Shown here one piece after another: positions 1 through 5,148 of a DNA stretch of 5,500 nt. The notes beneath the pieces were generated by a model. It was not told the DNA's origin. It searched no databases and saw only the letters and a list, made by a program, of their open reading frames with translations. Source of the stretch: Chloroflexota bacterium (GTDB lineage Bacteria; Chloroflexota; Dormibacteria; CF-121); contig VBEQ01000027.1 in assembly GCA_005881235.1 (NCBI GenBank), positions 1 to 5,500 of the forward strand, written 5' to 3'. The stretch's first letter is position 1; each line of letters begins with the position of its first letter. The position numbers were made by a program, and so were the translations under genes.

Positions 1-1
1 A

Positions 2-265
2 TTCGGCCTGTCAACCCAATCAACCGCCGACCAGCAGGAACTTGTTGCCCGCCTGCACTTGCCCTTTCCCATCCTCTCCGACGAGACCCTCGTGCTGACT
101 CGGGCCATGCGCTTGCCCACCTTTCGAGCGGCCGGCCACACGCTGTTGCGTCGGCTCACCTTCGTGATCCGCGACCGCCGCGTAGAGCATGTGTGGTACC
201 CGGTTTTTCCGCCCGATCTGCATGCCGAGCGCGTGCTCGAATGGTTACGCAATCCGACGGGCTGA
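2..265 (+). CDS. Peroxiredoxin (AhpC/TSA-like), C-terminal part
   Basis: This is the last 87 residues of a thioredoxin-fold peroxide reductase; the frame is open from base 2, so the gene begins outside the window. Visible landmarks are a GLSTQS strand-turn near residues 2-7, then LPFPILSD (about 20-27), RLPTF (about 37-41), an RRLTFVI strand (about 50-56) and a VWYPVFPPD segment (about 63-71). This order matches peroxiredoxins of the AhpC/TSA-redoxin type, in which the LPF-LLSD and YPVFPPD segments follow the catalytic domain core. The peroxidatic cysteine would lie upstream. The visible part has no cysteine, so any resolving cysteine must also be upstream or absent. The expected role is cytoplasmic thiol-dependent reduction of hydrogen peroxide or organic hydroperoxides. 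It is transcribed toward the next gene and ends 49 bases before it. The family is fairly sure; the substrate is not. Confidence 0.8.
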   Translation, partial: FGLSTQSTADQQELVARLHLPFPILSDETLVLTRAMRLPTFRAAGHTLLRRLTFVIRDRRVEHVWYPVFPPDLHAERVLEWLRNPTG

Positions 266-270
266 CAATC

Positions 271-314
271 AGCGAGGGGCTTCGCTCTTCTAACCGCCCA
301 CCGTGGTGAGGCGG
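271..314. terminator. Two hairpins between convergent genes, possible bidirectional terminator
   Basis: The gap between the peroxiredoxin stop and the membrane-protein stop holds two inverted repeats. One is AGCGA/TCGCT (271-275 with 282-286, six-base loop). The other is CCGCC-CAC/GTG-A-GGCGG (294-301 with 306-314), an eight-pair stem with a four-base loop and one bulged A. The second abuts the stop codon of the minus-strand gene. Neither has a clear T-run on either strand, so they would be non-canonical terminators of the kind common in high-GC bacteria. Termination is inferred from position and pairing only. Confidence 0.4.
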
Positions 315-947
315 CTATTCCTCGCGCCGGGCTACCGCTAGCGTCACAAAACCGAGAACGAGGCTGACGAGCTCGGCGAGCTTGGTGATCATTCCCGGCA
401 AGTCGATCTCCTCGCGGGTGCCGAGTACCGCTCGAGGCGCGGCGGCACTCAGGGGCAGCCCAAGATAGACATGCACCACGTAGAGGAACAAGAGCGCGGC
501 GTTGACTCCAATAACGGCGTAAGCGGCCAATCGCACCGGCCGAATCAGAAAAACCAAAGCCAGTAGCAGCTGGACGGACCCTGCCACCAGGAATCCGTAC
601 CCGAGCAACGCGGACTCCTCGGCGTGCTCGCGGATTAACACGAAATGCAGAATGCCGGCGGTTGCCAGTGCCGCACCCATCAGGAGTCTCGACCACAGGC
701 GCATCCCCGGGTTGTCCCAGGGTACGACCAGGATGATGATGAGAAGCAAGCAGGCTGCGGCGACGAGCATGAGTGCAGCCATCGCCGAAAGCGGGCGCAG
801 CCCGCGGCTGAGCGCAACGGCAAGCACGAAGAGAGCGGAAAGACCGACAGCACCCAGAGCGAGGATCCAGGCTCCCCGCGGCGGTGATCCCGTGGGACGA
901 CCCTGCGCCTCCCGCCTCTTGCTGATGCCCATGAATTCGGTTCGCAT
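315..947 (-). CDS. Six-helix integral membrane protein, function unknown
   Basis: This 210-residue protein has a basic N-terminus of about 25 residues followed by about six hydrophobic segments: roughly 26-47, 53-76, 85-105, 113-135, 138-163 and 186-206. The part from helix 3 onward has a recognisable pattern: HFVLIREHAEE after helix 3, then GYGFLVAGSVQLLLA, IRP, a GVNAALLFLYVV helix and a GLPL loop, and IDLPG before the last helix. From memory this resembles small uncharacterised membrane proteins found in actinobacteria and relatives; I know of no assigned function. The start at 947 is supported by GGAGG (957-961 on the plus coordinates) nine bases upstream. Residue 6 is a second Met that lacks such a site. 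The gene stands alone: it is 230 bases from the VOC gene with hairpins between, so it probably has its own promoter. No catalytic motif is apparent. The conserved His101 and Glu107/His108 near the membrane edge could bind a metal or haem, but this is speculation. Confidence 0.75.
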   Translation of the reverse strand: MRTEFMGISKRREAQGRPTGSPPRGAWILALGAVGLSALFVLAVALSRGLRPLSAMAALMLVAAACLLLIIILVVPWDNPGMRLWSRLLMGAALATAGILHFVLIREHAEESALLGYGFLVAGSVQLLLALVFLIRPVRLAAYAVIGVNAALLFLYVVHVYLGLPLSAAAPRAVLGTREEIDLPGMITKLAELVSLVLGFVTLAVARREE

Positions 948-989
948 GGTTCGGTGCCTCCGTGGTCGAGTAGAGCGCGCACGCCGTTG

Positions 990-1001
990 GCGACTAGTCG
1001 C
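990..1001. promoter_or_regulatory. Perfect 12-base palindrome upstream of the membrane-protein gene
   Basis: GCGACTAGTCGC is its own reverse complement. It lies 42 bases upstream of the start codon at 947, in the leader or promoter region of the minus-strand membrane-protein gene. A perfect palindrome of this size is what a dimeric repressor would bind, so it may be an operator. No convincing -10/-35 pair could be placed beside it, and one palindrome of this length can occur by chance. Confidence 0.3.
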
Positions 1002-1020
1002 TACGCACTCACGTTGATAG

Positions 1021-1057
1021 CCTTGTGCTCACCTTGTCTACGCACAGAGGTTACAAG
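1021..1057. repeat. Short CCTTGT direct repeat with an inverted ACAAG copy
   Basis: CCTTGT occurs at 1021-1026 and again at 1032-1037, an 11-base period of about one helix turn. The reverse complement ACAAG follows at 1053-1057. The cluster lies 70-110 bases upstream of the minus-strand membrane-protein gene. It could be a regulator binding region, but the units are only five to six bases long, so the call is weak. Confidence 0.2.
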
Positions 1058-1116
1058 CGAGCGTTGGGTCCGGTCAGGTCGATGGCTGCAGTTTCCTGCT
1101 GCGTTTAGATCGGTAA

Positions 1117-1161
1117 CGCGGGCCACCCGCGGATGCGGGCCGGCGCCTACCGCCGGCCCGC
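1117..1161 (-). terminator. Tandem GC-rich hairpins after the VOC gene
   Basis: Reading on the minus strand, 16 bases after the VOC stop codon comes a perfect 11-pair stem (1135-1145 with 1151-1161, GCGGGCCGGCG/CGCCGGCCCGC, five-base loop). A second six-pair stem follows (1117-1122 with 1126-1131, CGCGGG/CCCGCG, three-base loop). No T-run follows beyond a TT, which fits the U-tract-poor terminators described in many high-GC actinobacteria. Position directly after a gene end and before an unrelated leader region makes termination the most likely role. Confidence 0.6.
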
Positions 1162-1177
1162 GTTCTGAAAATTCTGG

Positions 1178-1957
1178 CTAGCGCGGCGCCATCTTGAGCA
1201 GCCCGAACGAGGCGCCCTGCGGATCGGTGACGATCGCGAAACGTCCGCCGGGGAATTCCATCGGCGCGACCAGTTCGCGCGCGCCGGCCTGCGTGGCCGT
1301 CTTGAACGATTTGTCGACGTCCGCAACCGTGAAGTACACGAGCCAGTAGCTCGGCACCTGCGGCGGAACCATGGCCTGCATCTCCTGGCCGCCGGCGACG
1401 CTTTCGCCGCCAAGCTGGAACTCGGTATACGCCGGTTGGCCCGGGCCCATGTCATTAGCCTTCGGGGTCCAGCCAAACACCTTCTGATAGAAGGGGATTG
1501 CCTTGTCGACGCCACGCGCGCTCAGTTCCGCCCACCCAAACGTGTTGGCCTCGCCTATCGGCATTTGGCTGTTCATCGCGCCACCCTGCCAGGCCGAGAT
1601 GACGGCGCCGCTGGGATCCTGGAAGGCGGCCATCCGTCCCTGGTCACCGACGTCGAATGGCGGCGCCACCACCTTCCCGCCCGCGGCCTCCACCTTCTTG
1701 GCCAGGCCATCGATATCATCGGTGGCAATGTAGATCGACCACGCGGTCGGCGCGTCCGGTGACATCTTGGGGCCAATTCCGGCTGCCCTTTTGCCGCCGG
1801 CCTCTGCCATTCCGTAGCCGCCGTACTGTGGATCGGGATTGACTTCGATCTTCCAGCCGAACAGCTTCGAGTAGAACTCACGAGCCGCGGACGCATCGGT
1901 GGTCGAGAGATCGACCCACGTTGGCTTGTTTGCGACCGCAGTTTTGGCTTCCGCCAT
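1178..1957 (-). CDS. Two-domain VOC (glyoxalase/bleomycin-resistance fold) protein, CFP30B-like
   Basis: This 259-residue protein contains two tandem VOC domains, about residues 13-124 and 139-256. Each opens with a conserved strand (WVDL at 14-17, WAEL at 142-145) and a helix ending FYSKLFGW (28-35) or FYQKVFGW (156-163). Each closes with a DPxG strand (DPSG 114-117; DPQG 245-248). Length and order match mycobacterial CFP30B (Rv0577), for which a methylglyoxal-related role has been proposed. The Glu that normally binds metal after DPxG is replaced by Ser121 in domain 1 and Gly252 in domain 2. Classical metal-dependent glyoxalase chemistry is therefore doubtful, and binding of a small ligand is as likely. 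The start is clear: GAGGAGG lies six bases upstream (1964-1970). No signal peptide is present, so a cytoplasmic location is expected. It lies 130 bases beyond the hydrolase stop, so it may be read through from that operon or have its own promoter. Confidence 0.88.
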   Translation of the reverse strand: MAEAKTAVANKPTWVDLSTTDASAAREFYSKLFGWKIEVNPDPQYGGYGMAEAGGKRAAGIGPKMSPDAPTAWSIYIATDDIDGLAKKVEAAGGKVVAPPFDVGDQGRMAAFQDPSGAVISAWQGGAMNSQMPIGEANTFGWAELSARGVDKAIPFYQKVFGWTPKANDMGPGQPAYTEFQLGGESVAGGQEMQAMVPPQVPSYWLVYFTVADVDKSFKTATQAGARELVAPMEFPGGRFAIVTDPQGASFGLLKMAPR

Positions 1958-1994
1958 AGCTTGCCTCCTCTATTCGATTGCTAAGGTTGAATCG

Positions 1995-2022
1995 TCACCC
2001 CAGCGACCTACCTGCCGGGTGA
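1995..2022. repeat. Inverted repeat in the leader of the VOC gene
   Basis: TCACCC (1995-2000) and GGGTGA (2017-2022) form a six-base inverted repeat with a 16-base spacer, starting about 37 bases upstream of the VOC start codon. It could be a weak hairpin after the hydrolase operon or a regulator site for the VOC gene. There is no T-run, and nothing distinguishes these options. Confidence 0.25.
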
Positions 2023-2026
2023 ATCC

Positions 2027-2083
2027 TTATTTTGCACCCTCGTGCAGGGCGAGTCGGTCTTCGATCTCGATGGCCGCCAGCAT
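2027..2083 (-). pseudogene. Possible truncated SnoaL-like/NTF2-like gene start (18 codons)
   Basis: Four bases after the hydrolase stop is an ATG that opens a frame reading MLAAIEIEDRLALHEGAK, then TAA. The IEDRLALHE stretch resembles the first helix of SnoaL-like domain proteins (commonly of the form EDRLAIRELLARYA), after which the match stops. The start would be translationally coupled to the hydrolase stop (TGAGGTGATG on the minus strand), and GAGG sits very close to the ATG. I read it as the remnant of a deleted or frameshifted gene. It could equally be a chance short frame or a genuine tiny leader peptide. The other two frames downstream do not restore the family pattern. Confidence 0.22.
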
Positions 2084-2087
2084 CACC

Positions 2088-3497
2088 TCACGGCTTCGTT
2101 AGCGGTGTCCCCGCCCGGATTGATTCGACGACATCGTGGATCGCCTGGCTGGCCGTGGCGGCATCGCCGCGGTCTTCGATGAGCGAAGCGTGCGTCGTAT
2201 TTGGCAAGACGCGGTGCATGCTGTTGCTGGACAACTTGGTCATCTCATCCTGCAATGGCAGCCATCCGTCCGGAGCGTCCTTTGCGGCGGTCACCACGAT
2301 CAGGGGCTTGTCGCCCAGACTCTTGAGCGCTTGCGCCTGCTTAAGGGCGGTCTGCAATTCGGCAAACTCCTCGTGCTGGCTGCGGGCCAGCTCCGGGCTG
2401 GACTGGGTCGCACGCTCCTCGTCGCGAGCCTCTGGCGGCAGACTGCCAAAGCTCGACAGGTCGACGAGTCGAAACACGCCGATACGAGCGAGTGAGGGGA
2501 ACAACGCCGTAGCAGTGCGATAGGTGTTGAGGAAGGCAGGGAAGCCTGGCAGCTTGGTCAGGACATTGGGCGACTGCCCATCCAACAGGACCATCCCGGC
2601 GACCTGATCGGGGTAGCGGGCGGCGAAGATCTGCACGTATGGGCCCCCCGACGAGTGACCGACGAGGACGTATGGTCCGGCGACATGAGCTCGATCCAGC
2701 AGGGTGTGCAGGTCGGTGGCGGCGCCGATGCCATCCTGCGGACTCGGCGCGGGTTCGCTAAAGCCGCGACCCGCGCGGTCGTAGACGCACACCCTGGTAT
2801 CGCGTGCAACGGCGGGCGCGATCCACCCCCAGTAGGCGGAGGACTCGCCGGCGCCTGATTGCAACACCACGGTAGGACTGCCCGAACCGGTGCAGTGCAG
2901 GTAGAGTCGGTGGCCGCCCACGTCGATCAATTGCCCAGGCATGACCGCGCTCGCCCGATCGACCGCGGCGGCGACCGTCTGCCAGGCGCCGCCAAGTCCG
3001 GCAAGTGCAAGCACACCAAACACCGGATAGAGGAACCACCTGCGGGCATGGCTGCGCAGCTGAAGCCGCGCAATGGCGATCATCCACACGACGAGGGCAA
3101 ATACCGGCAGTGGCCATACCCAGCTGACGACATTCAGCGCCCTCGCGTCCGGTGCGAAGACGATGAGGCCGGCGCCGAACAGGCCCATGAACGCGGCGGG
3201 CACTATTGCCCATCGCTGCGGTTGGTCGGTCCAAAGCGTGGAGAGGACTGCCAGTAGCGACCAACCAAAGGCGAAGGCGAGCAGCACCGCACCGGTAATG
3301 ACGTGTTCTTGCGACCCGCCCAGCGGGCCGGCGACCAGAACAATCGCAGCAACCAACCCGCTGAGCAGGGAGCCGGCAACGATCAGGCCAATGTGGCCTT
3401 TACTCGGGTGGCGTGAATTCCCCGGCCGAAAGGGTTCATTTGGCGGTCGAGCCTCTGAGGTGGTTGGACGGGTGATGAGGTCGAGTGTTCCTTTCAC
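2088..3497 (-). CDS. Alpha/beta hydrolase with N-terminal five-helix membrane domain
   Basis: The protein is 469 residues from a GTG start. Residues 1-35 are hydrophilic. About five hydrophobic segments follow (roughly 37-59, 66-89, 97-116, 121-144 and 153-179), then a complete alpha/beta-hydrolase domain from about 188 to 462. Visible motifs are HCTGSGSPTVVLQSGAGE (201-218, first strands and oxyanion region), YDRAGRGFSEP (239-249), the nucleophile elbow GHSSG (280-284, Ser282) and His436 in NTTHASL. The acid is probably Asp407 or Asp410, after the LIVVTAAKD strand. All elements of a Ser-Asp-His triad are therefore present, and the enzyme is probably active on an ester or similar bond near the membrane; the substrate is unknown. 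A longer open frame extends upstream inside the SDR gene, but GGAGG six bases before the GTG fixes the start. The GTG overlaps the SDR stop by four bases (GTGA), indicating translational coupling as the last intact gene of the operon. Confidence 0.88.
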   Translation of the reverse strand: MKGTLDLITRPTTSEARPPNEPFRPGNSRHPSKGHIGLIVAGSLLSGLVAAIVLVAGPLGGSQEHVITGAVLLAFAFGWSLLAVLSTLWTDQPQRWAIVPAAFMGLFGAGLIVFAPDARALNVVSWVWPLPVFALVVWMIAIARLQLRSHARRWFLYPVFGVLALAGLGGAWQTVAAAVDRASAVMPGQLIDVGGHRLYLHCTGSGSPTVVLQSGAGESSAYWGWIAPAVARDTRVCVYDRAGRGFSEPAPSPQDGIGAATDLHTLLDRAHVAGPYVLVGHSSGGPYVQIFAARYPDQVAGMVLLDGQSPNVLTKLPGFPAFLNTYRTATALFPSLARIGVFRLVDLSSFGSLPPEARDEERATQSSPELARSQHEEFAELQTALKQAQALKSLGDKPLIVVTAAKDAPDGWLPLQDEMTKLSSNSMHRVLPNTTHASLIEDRGDAATASQAIHDVVESIRAGTPLTKP

Positions 3498-4390
3498 GTG
3501 ACGCCTCCTGGTTGTGTGACGGGGGTTACCGGTGTCACGCCGACCAGGGCGGCGGTGACGTTCCACAGTTCGGCTGTCATTTCGGTATCGAAGGCGATCG
3601 TGTTGGGCCTCTTGCTCTTGCGGTTAGCGAAGAACTGGCCGGTGACGCCATCCACCTCCGGTGAAGAGGCCAGATAGATCGACGTCTGGGCACCCTGCGC
3701 CGGCGTCTTCAGGAACGGGAGGATCACGCGGCTCATGACAGCGAACCAGCGGGCTTGGTCTTCAGCGCCGAAGTTGCTACGGACGACGCCGGGGTGCAGG
3801 GAGTTGGCCGTGACGCCAGTGCCGTCGAGGCGGCGGGCCAGTTCGTTGCTGAACATGACGTTGGCGAGCTTGGACTGGTTATAGGCGCGCTGCCCAGAGT
3901 AACTGCGAGCGCCCTGCAGGTCGTCAAAGTCGATTCGACCCATCGACTGTGCACCGGAGGACACGGTGACGACCCGCGCTGGTGCGCTGGCTTTGAGCCG
4001 GTCCAGAAGCAGGTTGGTGAGCAGGAACGGGGCGAGGTGGTTGAGGGCGAAGGTGCGCTCCAGGCCGTCGGCGGTCGCGTGTCGGTGTGCCCAGAACCCG
4101 CCGACGTTGTTGACCAGCACGTCGAGTCGTGGGTAAGCATCCAGGACGCTGACGGCGAGCCGACGGACCTCGGCCTGAGAGGTCATGTCGGCGGCGAAGG
4201 CGTCGACGGCCGAGTTCGCTGACGCAGAGCGAATGTCGGCGGCGGCCTGTTCGGCGCGTACCAGATCGCGCCCCGTGATGCCGACCCGCGCGCCCATCGC
4301 GGAAAGCCCGATCGCGGTGGCCTTGCCAATTCCGCCGGTGCCGCCGGTGATCAGGACGACCTTACCGGCCATCGAGAGAGTGCGGGCCAT
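3494..4390 (-). CDS. Short-chain dehydrogenase/reductase (SDR), retinol-dehydrogenase-like
   Basis: This 298-residue protein is a classical-type NAD(P)-dependent oxidoreductase that interconverts an alcohol and a ketone or aldehyde. The cofactor motif TGGTGGIG is at 15-22. Arg41 in TGR, after the second strand, suggests NADPH preference. Asp68 is at the adenine-binding position, NNVG (94-97) stands for the usual NNAG, and the catalytic residues are Asn117, Ser144 or Ser145, and YNQSK (Tyr170, Lys174). HPG (199-201) follows the active site. The spacing and the RAYNQSKLAN and LHPGVVRS segments resemble bacterial proteins annotated as retinol dehydrogenase-like SDRs; the true substrate is unknown. 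The chosen start has GAGG eight bases upstream (4399-4402), overlapping the stop of the preceding gene ten bases away. The longer open frame upstream runs antisense-like through that gene and is rejected. Residue 7 is another Met but lacks a site. The C-terminus carries a short VTPVTPVT tail. Confidence 0.9.
   Translation of the reverse strand: MARTLSMAGKVVLITGGTGGIGKATAIGLSAMGARVGITGRDLVRAEQAAADIRSASANSAVDAFAADMTSQAEVRRLAVSVLDAYPRLDVLVNNVGGFWAHRHATADGLERTFALNHLAPFLLTNLLLDRLKASAPARVVTVSSGAQSMGRIDFDDLQGARSYSGQRAYNQSKLANVMFSNELARRLDGTGVTANSLHPGVVRSNFGAEDQARWFAVMSRVILPFLKTPAQGAQTSIYLASSPEVDGVTGQFFANRKSKRPNTIAFDTEMTAELWNVTAALVGVTPVTPVTQPGGVT
3504..3508 (-). promoter_or_regulatory. Ribosome binding site fixing the GTG start of the hydrolase
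   Basis: GGAGG on the minus strand lies six bases before the GTG at 3497. It falls inside the last codons of the SDR (the Gly-Gly near its C-terminus), so the SDR tail doubles as the hydrolase translation signal. No comparable site precedes the earlier in-frame start candidate at 3566. Confidence 0.75.
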
Positions 4391-4400
4391 GGTCCGTGCC

Positions 4401-5135
4401 TCAAACCCCTTGGTAGGCTGCCGGCTTGAAACCCTTGAAGAAGAGCCAGAATGGCAGCACCAGCTCAAAGAAGAAACCGGGGATCGTGAGATAGAGGCCG
4501 ATGTGGAGCCCGAAGATTTCGGCGATCGTCCCAGCAACGAGAACCGGGTAGCCGATCAAGCCCGAAATCGCCAGCCACCGAGGGATCAGTTGGGTCCGGA
4601 ACAACAGCAAGCACAGGAATACCGCCCCGACTCCGAGCGTCATCTCGCCCATCTGGTAGGCCGTGGCGTTCGTCTGGACCAGAATTGCCCCGAGGGTTTG
4701 CGCCCCAGCCTCACCAGCGTGCTTGGCCAGGGGAACGATCAGGAGGAGAGCGAGCACCCCGATGCTCAGCAGGACGACCTCGACGATCATCGTGGCCAGG
4801 TAGGCCAGGGCGGTTCTCTTGCTGTGTTTCTCCAGGATCGGGAAGAACAGGACGCCCTTCGCCACATCCACCCCGGTGTTCAGGAACATCAGAAAGGCTC
4901 CGATGACCAGGATGGTTTGACTCGCCGCAATCGTCGACAGAAAGTTGGACCCGCCGACGAGGGATGTCACCAGGCCGGAGCCCACGCCGTAAGTGAGAAA
5001 CCCCACCAGAAACAGTGCTCCAATCAGCCTCGAATACGTCATCCGAGACCCGGCCAAGTCAAGGGATTTGGCTTTCGCCGGGGTGTGCGACTCTGTCGAC
5101 ACACGCCCATTAGTCGTCAGTTTGGTATCGATCAT
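4401..5135 (-). CDS. DUF4386-family six-helix membrane protein
   Basis: The 244-residue protein has a 34-residue hydrophilic N-terminus and then six hydrophobic segments (about 35-60, 74-100, 109-135, 160-179, 186-206 and 213-234). The pattern is typical of DUF4386 proteins: YSRLIGALFLVGFLTYG opens the first helix, the second helix ends in FFPILEKHSK, and a polar loop with the IPRWLAISGLIG helix follows. The family has no established biochemical function. It is the complete partner of a second DUF4386 gene immediately upstream, and the two appear to be a tandem duplication. The start is set by AGGAGGG six bases upstream (5142-5148), which overlaps the stop of the preceding gene. A much longer open frame reaching 5396 is an out-of-frame shadow of that gene. 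A later Met at residue 32 has no ribosome binding site. Confidence 0.82.
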   Translation of the reverse strand: MIDTKLTTNGRVSTESHTPAKAKSLDLAGSRMTYSRLIGALFLVGFLTYGVGSGLVTSLVGGSNFLSTIAASQTILVIGAFLMFLNTGVDVAKGVLFFPILEKHSKRTALAYLATMIVEVVLLSIGVLALLLIVPLAKHAGEAGAQTLGAILVQTNATAYQMGEMTLGVGAVFLCLLLFRTQLIPRWLAISGLIGYPVLVAGTIAEIFGLHIGLYLTIPGFFFELVLPFWLFFKGFKPAAYQGV

Positions 5136-5141
5136 GATCTG

Positions 5142-5148
5142 CCCTCCT
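5142..5148 (-). promoter_or_regulatory. Ribosome binding site of the complete DUF4386 gene
   Basis: AGGAGGG on the minus strand sits six bases before the ATG at 5135 and overlaps the TAG stop of the upstream DUF4386 gene. This decides the start, and the arrangement suggests coupled translation of the pair. Confidence 0.75.

Noticed and set aside
652..1017. Plus-strand frames opposite the membrane-protein gene
   Set aside because: They are low-complexity, Arg/Ser/Ala-rich products with no recognisable domain, antisense to a clear membrane protein with a good ribosome binding site.
954..1181. 75-codon plus-strand frame in the 948-1177 gap
   Set aside because: It shows no domain or ribosome binding site and runs through the terminator-like hairpins and into the VOC stop; the gap is better explained as leader plus terminator.
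1147..1515. 122-codon minus-strand frame inside the VOC gene
   Set aside because: It is an out-of-frame shadow, extremely Arg/Ser-rich, nested in a confidently identified gene.
1958..2087. Sigma70-type promoter for the VOC gene
   Set aside because: No -35/-10 pair with sensible spacing could be placed on the minus strand, so none is annotated, though a promoter here is possible.
3755..4222. 155-codon plus-strand frame opposite the SDR
   Set aside because: It is Val/Gly/Glu-rich antisense translation of the SDR with no family resemblance.
4391..4537. N-terminal extension of the SDR (49 residues)
   Set aside because: It is Ser-rich and unlike any SDR N-terminus, overlaps the end of the DUF4386 gene, and the start at 4390 has a ribosome binding site and places the cofactor motif at the normal distance.
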